Origin: Bacteroidota bacterium
GTDB lineage: Bacteria > Bacteroidota > Bacteroidia > Chitinophagales > Chitinophagaceae
Length of the DNA: 64,000 nt
Assembly: GCA_026391455.1 (NCBI GenBank)
Contig: JAPLEH010000033.1
Span: forward strand, 1-64,000
Direction of reading: 5' to 3'
In this document: positions 58,016-64,000 of the stretch, piece by piece
How the letters are laid out: each line of letters starts with the position of its first letter
How positions within the stretch are numbered: the stretch's first letter is position 1
Translations under genes and position numbers: made by a program
The notes under the pieces: model-generated
The model's input: the letters and a program-made list of their open reading frames with translations, nothing else
Databases searched by the model: none
Told to the model about the DNA's origin: nothing

Positions 58016-59629
58016 ATGAAAAAAATCCGCACTTTATTTGCTTTAGTATTGATCTCAGGTCTGTATAGTTCTTGCCATAAGTCAAATGAACCAATTAAAA
58101 TATCCGGAGAGAAAGATACAATAACTTCCAATAATATTTCCGGGAGAGCCGGAGAATTTGTTTATCCGTTATCCAATGATGTATTGTTGAAATTGGTGTT
58201 ATCCGGGTCTGGTGGTAAGGTGGCCGTGAATTCAACTTGTACGGCATGCCCCAAAGATTCTTTATTGATTATCGATTTTCCTGTTTATGTACCTCCGGTC
58301 AACAACCGGGGTATTTTATCGTTTAATTCCATGAACGATTATGAGTTGTTTCTGCAGGCTGCGAATCTGATGGAAGATTATTGGGAGTATCCCAGGGAAG
58401 ATTATGAAGACTCTCCGTTTGAAATAGATCATTTGGGTGAAGAGTCACTTAATGCATTTGACGCAGCGATGGGCTTTCAATCCTTGCGTGCGGATTATGA
58501 ATTAAAGGAGTTTTACCATCATGATTGGGCAGATACTACTGCAGTCTTTGTAGACGATGAGGATTATCAATGGGTGTTAAATCAGCAGCGGGAGGTGAAA
58601 ATAGGCGATAAGTATTATAAGTACTTGTCCAATAATATTATTGCTGTAATCAGTAATAATAATGTGTATGCATTGCAACTGGTTAGGGATTTTGACATGC
58701 TCGCGTTAAATCCGGATATCCAGTATTTCAATGAGAATACTTACCGGTTCGAAAACCCGGATATTGTTCAGGGGCCTTCCGGAACCAACGGATGTGCTGA
58801 TTTTGTAATGGTTGGTATGGTGAACAATCTTACTCCACTTAACTCCACAGCCAATGAATGGGATGTGGAATTGAAAACCTCCCTGAATTATTCACGACTA
58901 CCATTATTGACCGGCTATAATTTTTCTTCTATTATTGCCGCCTATACCGTGGACTGGGGAGATGGTACATCAGAATCTTTTACAGGCAGTTATCTTTATG
59001 TCAACAGAAAAGTACACAGGTATTCGCAGCCCCTGCTCCCGGGTCAGTCAGTAGGAAAGGATATTACAATTACCTGTCAGTTGATTTATCCGCAAGCTTC
59101 TTCAGGGGGACTTACTGTAATTTTAAACGATTGTCCGCAACTTATTGGAAAACAATTTGAATATAAAGGAAGTGTAAAATTATCAACACCTGCTACGGAA
59201 GATTGTATGGGAGGAGTAATTAAGAGGCAATTTAACGGAGCACAGTTTTCATACGGTGGAAATTCTTATAGATTATTTTGTAAGTTGAAACAAAAGTCTG
59301 GGCCAGCTATTGGTTTTAGCAACGTGGTGGCTACAGCAGTTTTTGAGAAAAAAAAGGGAAGTAATTGGAAAAAAACAAAGCCAATCTATAATTTCAGTAT
59401 TGAACTCAGGGGGAAAGTATTTTCAGAATATACTTGTTCTGATGTATTTAAAACTTTGAGTAAGTATATAGTCACTACATCAAAAAAGAAGTTAAAAATC
59501 AGAGATAACAACGTTCCCCGTGAATACAGGTCAAGAAGATCTCTGCCTTTTGCAATTCAGGCTGACTTTATTTGGAGATACGATAATGCACATCCTGTAG
59601 GGGCATATAATCAAGTATTAAAACCATAA
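58016..59629 (+). CDS. Large lipoprotein of unknown function
   Basis: This 537-aa protein has a lipoprotein signal (MKKIRTLFALVLISGLYSSC, lipid on Cys20). The mature N-terminus contains CTACPKDSLL. An acidic, aromatic-rich stretch follows (MEDYWEYPREDYEDSPFEID). The middle has a PKD-like DWGDGTSESFTGSYL strand pattern, and the C-terminus is basic. I do not recognise the family. Its start is 25 bp from the divergent M1 start. It lies 10 bp upstream of the barrel gene at 59640 and is probably in the same operon. Confidence 0.65.
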   Translation: MKKIRTLFALVLISGLYSSCHKSNEPIKISGEKDTITSNNISGRAGEFVYPLSNDVLLKLVLSGSGGKVAVNSTCTACPKDSLLIIDFPVYVPPVNNRGILSFNSMNDYELFLQAANLMEDYWEYPREDYEDSPFEIDHLGEESLNAFDAAMGFQSLRADYELKEFYHHDWADTTAVFVDDEDYQWVLNQQREVKIGDKYYKYLSNNIIAVISNNNVYALQLVRDFDMLALNPDIQYFNENTYRFENPDIVQGPSGTNGCADFVMVGMVNNLTPLNSTANEWDVELKTSLNYSRLPLLTGYNFSSIIAAYTVDWGDGTSESFTGSYLYVNRKVHRYSQPLLPGQSVGKDITITCQLIYPQASSGGLTVILNDCPQLIGKQFEYKGSVKLSTPATEDCMGGVIKRQFNGAQFSYGGNSYRLFCKLKQKSGPAIGFSNVVATAVFEKKKGSNWKKTKPIYNFSIELRGKVFSEYTCSDVFKTLSKYIVTTSKKKLKIRDNNVPREYRSRRSLPFAIQADFIWRYDNAHPVGAYNQVLKP

Positions 59630-59639
59630 TTTTGTCAGA

Positions 59640-60350
59640 ATGAAAAAATGCGTTCTTAGCTTTGCTACCTTCCTTCTTGGTATTTGTTTATACTGCCAGC
59701 ATAATAGCATTTCAGTGTTGTATGGCCGTTTTTGGTCGCCTTACAGATATATTGACAATGGATCTGGTTTTAGAAATACACCGTCATCAAATTATAATTT
59801 TCTGCCCTCAGTTAGTTTCAACAGGCAGATTTCTTCTCGTTATTCTCTTGAATTAGGTCTTTTTTTTACGTTGTATAAACAATACTATGGTACAAGAAAG
59901 TACGACCTTGCTTTTGAATCATCTTATGGTGCCGGGCACCTGATTTTGAATGCGGCGTATTCTCCGGTCTGTCAAAATAAATTTGAATGGCGGATAAAGG
60001 GAGGCGCTGGTATAGGGATAGCGCCTAATATGTACGAAGGTGATTACGTGGAATCATATGTATTCCCTAATTTAGATTCAATAACCAGAGGCTCAATAAA
60101 ACGAAATTTCACACCCATTTTTCCTACTATCAACTTAGGCTCTGATCTTACCTATTATATTAAAAGCGATTTAGGGATTTGCTTATCGCTGCAGTACACC
60201 AAGGGATTTGTTAAAATATCCCAATACGATATCTACTACAATGATGGCAGCGGTTTCAACGATCAACGTGCAAAGCAATGGGGTACAGGTGATTTTATGG
60301 GGGTACAGTTGGGAGTGAGGTATAAGTTTAAGAAAAGAAAAAAAGAATAA
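59640..60350 (+). CDS. Outer-membrane beta-barrel protein, copy 1
   Basis: This 236-aa protein has a signal peptide (MKKCVLSFATFLLGICLYCQ) and repeated amphipathic strands (SISVLYGRFWSPYRYID, RYSLELGLFFTLYKQYYG, FMGVQLGVRYKFKKRKKE). It is paralogous to the gene at 60559. The segment coding DIYYNDGSGFNDQRAKQWGT is almost identical at DNA level between the copies, unlike the rest. It is probably an eight-strand barrel in the outer membrane. Confidence 0.7.
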   Translation: MKKCVLSFATFLLGICLYCQHNSISVLYGRFWSPYRYIDNGSGFRNTPSSNYNFLPSVSFNRQISSRYSLELGLFFTLYKQYYGTRKYDLAFESSYGAGHLILNAAYSPVCQNKFEWRIKGGAGIGIAPNMYEGDYVESYVFPNLDSITRGSIKRNFTPIFPTINLGSDLTYYIKSDLGICLSLQYTKGFVKISQYDIYYNDGSGFNDQRAKQWGTGDFMGVQLGVRYKFKKRKKE

Positions 60351-60558
60351 GTTTTCGATAGGCTTCCCCTTTTTATAATTAATTATAAGCATTTAGGTCG
60401 CTTTATTGATTCAAATTATTAGCCCATCGTTGTCCGAAGACACGATGCTATCGGGAAATTTTTTTTCTCAGAAGTGTTTAAGAATTGATAAATACAAACA
60501 GCAATTGCTGAAATGATAAAGAGATAGAACAAGTAATTAAAGCCTTCTATTTTTTCTT

Positions 60559-61269
60559 ATGATAAAAAGGGTCCTGATTATAGCGGCAAGCATATTTTGT
60601 GCAGTGTTTTCATATTCTCAAGAATCAGATTTCTCTGCTATGTATGGGCGTTTCTGGTCTTTTTATAAATCCACGGATTATGGCACTGGCTTTAAAAAAG
60701 CCCCGGAATCAAATTATAACTTTTACCCTGCCCTGAATTTGAATAAATATGTTAGTCATAATTTCTCAATTGAATTTGCATTGCAGTTTACGGATTATCA
60801 GCAATATTATTCAACTAAAAGGATGAAAGCCGCCTACAATTCAAATCAACTTGTTGGGCATGCAGGTGCCCGGTTTTGTTATTCCTATATCAAACAAAAG
60901 AGAATGGAGGGCAGAATTAAACTTGGATTTAGCCTGGGTATCACCGGGTCAGATAAATGGGAATATTTTGTAGTATCATATAATCCAGTACGTGATTCCA
61001 TTACACGTGGAGTAGAGTACAGAAATTATACACCCGTATTTCCCATGCTTACGACGGGTACGGATTTAACCTTTTGGGTCTCAGGTGTACTGGGTATGTC
61101 ATTGGGGCTTAATTATCAAAAGGGATTTATTAAAATAATTGAGCAGGATATCTACTACAATGATGGCAGCGGTTTCAACGATCAGCGTGCAAAGCAATGG
61201 GGTACAGGTGATTTTATTGGCCTTCAGTTTGGTGTCAGGTATAAACTTAAAAAAAGAAAGACGGAATAA
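60559..61269 (+). CDS. Outer-membrane beta-barrel protein, copy 2
   Basis: This 236-aa paralog of the 59640 gene has the same length, a signal peptide (LIIAASIFCAVFSYSQ) and matching motifs (SAMYGRFWSFYKSTDYGTGF, APESNYNFYPALNLNKYV, GYGTG-type strands, DIYYNDGSGFNDQRAKQWGT). It converges on the glycosylphosphotransferase gene. The 208-bp spacer before it holds no gene. Confidence 0.7.
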   Translation: MIKRVLIIAASIFCAVFSYSQESDFSAMYGRFWSFYKSTDYGTGFKKAPESNYNFYPALNLNKYVSHNFSIEFALQFTDYQQYYSTKRMKAAYNSNQLVGHAGARFCYSYIKQKRMEGRIKLGFSLGITGSDKWEYFVVSYNPVRDSITRGVEYRNYTPVFPMLTTGTDLTFWVSGVLGMSLGLNYQKGFIKIIEQDIYYNDGSGFNDQRAKQWGTGDFIGLQFGVRYKLKKRKTE

Positions 61270-61284
61270 GTATCCGTTGAATCG

Positions 61285-62694
61285 CTACTTCCCCTTTCCC
61301 TTGAATATAATCCGCAACGTGTGCAGCATGATCTTAAAGTCCAGGGCTAACGAGATATTTTCTATGTACAGCAGGTCGAATTTGCTCCGCTCCACCATTT
61401 GTTCCACATTTTCGGCATAACCAAATTGCACCATGCCCCAACTGGTGAGTCCGGGTTTTACCTTTAGCAGGTATTTGTAGTAGGGGTTGCGGGGAATGAT
61501 CTGATCGATATAGAATTTGCGTTCCGGGCGGGGGCCTACCAGGCTCATGTCACCGGTGAGGATATTCCATAGCTGAGGTAATTCATCAATGCGCCATTTA
61601 CGCATCAGTTTACCCCAGCGGGTAATGCGGGGATCGTTTTCAGATGACAGCGCCGGCCCTTCTTTTTCTGCATCATGGATCATGGAGCGGAATTTATACA
61701 TCCGGAAAGGTATACCCTTATAGCCAATCCTTTCCTGCGAATAGAATATCGGGCCGTTGGATGATAATTTGACCCGAATGGCAGCAAAGAGCATGAGCGG
61801 CGATAACAAAATTAGTCCGATAAAAGCGGCCGTAAGATCGATCAGGCGTTTGATGTTTTGCTGCCAGTCCTGCATCAACCCGGTATGAAGGTCGATCAGC
61901 GCTGCGCCCATTACACTACGGGTCTTTACCGAGCCGGCGAGGATATCCAGTGTATTGGGTTGTATCTTCACCTCCACATCTTTTTCGCTGAGGCGGTTGA
62001 TCATTTCTTCCAGGAGTGATTGCGACGATTTATCAATGGCGAGTACTACCAGTTTTATCTGGTATGTATCGATGATTTTTTCCAGTTCGTCAAAATGACC
62101 CAGCTTCGGTAATTGTTTTTGAATGCCGTTCTTACCATTGGGTTCGGGGCAAACATAACCTACATAACGATAACCCCCGTCATGCAGGTTTTTTTCCGTC
62201 TCCCGTAATATGCGCAGGGCATTGTCATGACTTCCGGCCATCAGGGTATTGAAATAGACCTTGCCACTGAGTAATTGGCGCTTTACGATATTCAAAATAC
62301 ACCACCTTCCCACAAAGGTGAGGCTCAGGTGGATGAGTAACAAAGACAGGAAGGCGGTATAGAAATAGCTGCTTTTACCGCCCGGATCATTGAACACAAA
62401 AACGAGAAACAGAATGATGCTGCCAAACAAAGTGGAAACAAACGTTAGCGTAAACTCTTCGAAGCGTGATTTTTTGTACAAGTGATTATAGGTACCCGCC
62501 AGGGTATACAACACCAGCCATCCCAGCGGTACTACCATGAAAATATACAGCAGGGATTGATAGCTGAGGGGGTACGCGCCCGTATCCTGCTGGAGGCTGG
62601 CCCGCAGGGCATAAAAACAAAACCAGGCCATTGATGCGGTAAAAAAATCAACGACTGCATAGAGTGCTATGGGTATTTTTTTACCGGCTTGCAT
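61285..62694 (-). CDS. Polyprenyl glycosylphosphotransferase (exopolysaccharide initiation)
   Basis: This 469-aa inner-membrane enzyme moves a sugar-1-phosphate onto undecaprenyl phosphate to start capsule or O-antigen repeat synthesis. Four to five TM segments lie in the first 130 residues, a CoA-binding-like domain in the middle, then one TM ([13 protein letters not shown]) and the catalytic domain: [55 protein letters not shown] and [13 protein letters not shown]. It shares one base with the stop of the upstream oxidoreductase gene. Confidence 0.92.
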   Translation of the reverse strand: MQAGKKIPIALYAVVDFFTASMAWFCFYALRASLQQDTGAYPLSYQSLLYIFMVVPLGWLVLYTLAGTYNHLYKKSRFEEFTLTFVSTLFGSIILFLVFVFNDPGGKSSYFYTAFLSLLLIHLSLTFVGRWCILNIVKRQLLSGKVYFNTLMAGSHDNALRILRETEKNLHDGGYRYVGYVCPEPNGKNGIQKQLPKLGHFDELEKIIDTYQIKLVVLAIDKSSQSLLEEMINRLSEKDVEVKIQPNTLDILAGSVKTRSVMGAALIDLHTGLMQDWQQNIKRLIDLTAAFIGLILLSPLMLFAAIRVKLSSNGPIFYSQERIGYKGIPFRMYKFRSMIHDAEKEGPALSSENDPRITRWGKLMRKWRIDELPQLWNILTGDMSLVGPRPERKFYIDQIIPRNPYYKYLLKVKPGLTSWGMVQFGYAENVEQMVERSKFDLLYIENISLALDFKIMLHTLRIIFKGKGK

Positions 62695-63668
62695 CAGCGG
62701 GAAATAATATTATTGCCGATCTTTTCCAATATCTGATGGGCCACATCCATGGCCATCAGCCCATCCATTTCGGATACGATCGTTTTGGTATTATTGACAA
62801 TAGCATTCCTGAATTCTTCGAGTTCCATGCGTATCGCATTCACTTCGGGAACGATCGGGTTCGACATGGCGATCGTCTTTTTGCCCGTGGGCGTTTCAAT
62901 GTCAAACGCAAACACATTCGAATCCTGCGGCTCTTTCAGTTTGATGATCTCGGTTTTCTTATTCAGGAAGTCGATGCCTATATAGGAGTCTTTCTGGAAT
63001 AAACGGATCTTGCGCATTTTTTTCATGGAAATGCGGCTGCTGGTAAGGTTGGCCACACAGCCATTATGAAATTCGATGCGTACGTTGGCAATATCCGGGG
63101 TCTCGGTCATTACGCCCACACCACTGGCTGAAATGGATTTTACATCACTTTTTACGATGCTGAGAATGATATCAATATCATGGATCATCAGATCCAGGAT
63201 CACACTTACTTCGGTACCACGGGGATTGAATTGTGCAAGACGATGCACTTCGATGAACATGGGGTTCAGTGACAGGTCTTTAATGGCGAGAAATGCGGGA
63301 TTGAACCGTTCCACATGACCCACCTGGAATTTGATGCCCGATTCTTTTGCCAGCTTTACCAGTTGGCGGGCTTCCGTCATATCATTGGCGAGAGGTTTTT
63401 CTACAAATACGTGTTTGCCTTTTTTGATCGCTTTTTCGCACCATTCATAATGAAAGTTGGTGGGTGCCACCACATCAATGGCATCACAGGCATCGATCAG
63501 GCTGTCGGCGTCGAGAAAACGGGGTAATTGGTATTTTTCAGATACCTGTATGGCAGTATCATCGTGCGGGTCATAAAACCCCACGATCTCCACATCCTGG
63601 ATCTCTTTCCAATTGTTCAGATGAAATTTTCCTAAATGGCCTACTCCAAAAACGCCAACCTTGAGCAT
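62694..63668 (-). CDS. Gfo/Idh/MocA-family oxidoreductase
   Basis: This 324-aa NAD(P)-dependent enzyme has an N-terminal Rossmann motif ([12 protein letters not shown]), the family EKPLA motif ([16 protein letters not shown]), and [12 protein letters not shown] in the catalytic domain. Relatives oxidise nucleotide-sugars or inositols. It is coupled to the glycosylphosphotransferase by a one-base overlap, so a role in sugar precursor synthesis for the same polysaccharide is likely. The substrate cannot be read from the sequence. Confidence 0.88.
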   Translation of the reverse strand: MLKVGVFGVGHLGKFHLNNWKEIQDVEIVGFYDPHDDTAIQVSEKYQLPRFLDADSLIDACDAIDVVAPTNFHYEWCEKAIKKGKHVFVEKPLANDMTEARQLVKLAKESGIKFQVGHVERFNPAFLAIKDLSLNPMFIEVHRLAQFNPRGTEVSVILDLMIHDIDIILSIVKSDVKSISASGVGVMTETPDIANVRIEFHNGCVANLTSSRISMKKMRKIRLFQKDSYIGIDFLNKKTEIIKLKEPQDSNVFAFDIETPTGKKTIAMSNPIVPEVNAIRMELEEFRNAIVNNTKTIVSEMDGLMAMDVAHQILEKIGNNIISR

Positions 63669-63732
63669 ACGATTGAATTAATCCTCAAAGATAAAGATTG
63701 GCAGGCGGAGTCTCTGGTTTGACTGAAAAAAC

Positions 63733-64000
63733 TTAGTTCAGCACCTTCGACTGACGCACATAGGCAGGGTGATAGATAAAGAGGCAGGTGCCGTTTTTGA
63801 TGGTATTGATCAATGGCCGGCTTACCTGTACCGGCACTGCGGGACAACCCTGGCTGCGGCCGATATATCCCTGAGCATTGGCCAGCTCCTGCGATACATA
63901 TGCTGCCCCGTGTACTACGATGCCTCGGTCGAAAGCCTGATCGTTGATACCTTTCTCTATGCCGGCAAGTTTGAGCGAATAGCCATTTTTTCCTTCGTAG
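63733..64000 (-). CDS. L,D-transpeptidase catalytic domain protein (3' part, cut by window)
   Basis: The minus strand from the window end reads YEGKNGYSLKLAGIEKGIND, then DRGIVVHGAAYVSQELANAQ, GYIGRSQGCPAVP and a C-terminus ending VRQSKVLN and TAA at 63733-63735. HG and SQGCP are the His and Cys motifs of murein L,D-transpeptidase (YkuD-type) domains. The 5' part, including any signal peptide, is outside. It acts on peptidoglycan in the periplasm. It lies 64 bp upstream of the oxidoreductase gene on the same strand. Confidence 0.85.
   Translation of the reverse strand, partial: YEGKNGYSLKLAGIEKGINDQAFDRGIVVHGAAYVSQELANAQGYIGRSQGCPAVPVQVSRPLINTIKNGTCLFIYHPAYVRQSKVLN

Overview
The window looks like a chromosome segment of a Bacteroidota bacterium, most likely in or near the Chitinophagaceae. 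Four things point there: the order tuf–tRNA-Trp–secE–nusG–rplKAJL–rpoBC, promoters with a TAnnTTTG -7 element, many secreted proteins ending at Ala-Gln or at a lipobox Cys, and C-terminal type IX secretion (T9SS) sorting domains. The assignment is inference from gene content; no database search was possible.

Layout. (1) 1-260: three 97-bp tandem copies of a damaged tRNA-Thr-like sequence. (2) 395-6827: tuf, tRNA-Trp, secE, nusG, a two-gene envelope insert (a beta-rich secreted protein and a spondin-N-like lipoprotein), then rplK, rplA, rplJ and rplL, closed by a strong terminator. (3) 6828-14784: an accessory insert between rplL and rpoB. It holds a frameshifted two-TM membrane protein gene, an ABC-type ATPase/HNH nuclease pair resembling Septu (PtuAB), an AbiGi-like gene, and a basic 77-aa protein followed by a papain/C39-like putative cysteine peptidase. 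rpoB therefore has its own promoter. (4) 14785-27548: a ComEA-like helix-hairpin-helix protein, rpoB, rpoC, an OmpH/Skp-like chaperone, heptose-7-phosphate kinase, isoaspartyl peptidase and a small secreted protein.

(5) 27553-52290: an AT-rich island. Its ends carry the 3' end of a DUF4230 gene twice in direct orientation: intact at 52290-52949, broken at 27553-27690. Inside are a metzincin operon with an HTH-only LuxR protein, a receiver-like protein without an output domain, a beta-barrel protein, and a family of modular secreted tail-fibre/adhesin-like proteins. The modular family includes two near-identical 186-aa genes, an 874-aa repeat protein, a 602-aa pectate-lyase-fold protein with a truncated copy, and a gene broken by three in-frame stops. 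Two family members share a 217-bp 5' leader that can fold with a compensated base pair. Dockerin-like and T9SS-sorted proteins follow, and a LytS/LytTR two-component system with a beta-propeller sensor closes the island.

(6) 52290-64000: tandem overlapping DUF4230 genes, ispD, a FemAB/GNAT-like protein, an M1 peptidase, a large lipoprotein, two paralogous beta-barrel proteins with signs of gene conversion, a polyprenyl glycosylphosphotransferase with a Gfo/Idh/MocA oxidoreductase, and the 3' part of an L,D-transpeptidase-like gene cut by the window end.

The most promising material is the rplL-rpoB defence insert, especially the small basic protein/peptidase pair with a terminator hairpin abutting the start codon, and the modular surface-protein island with its shared structured leader.
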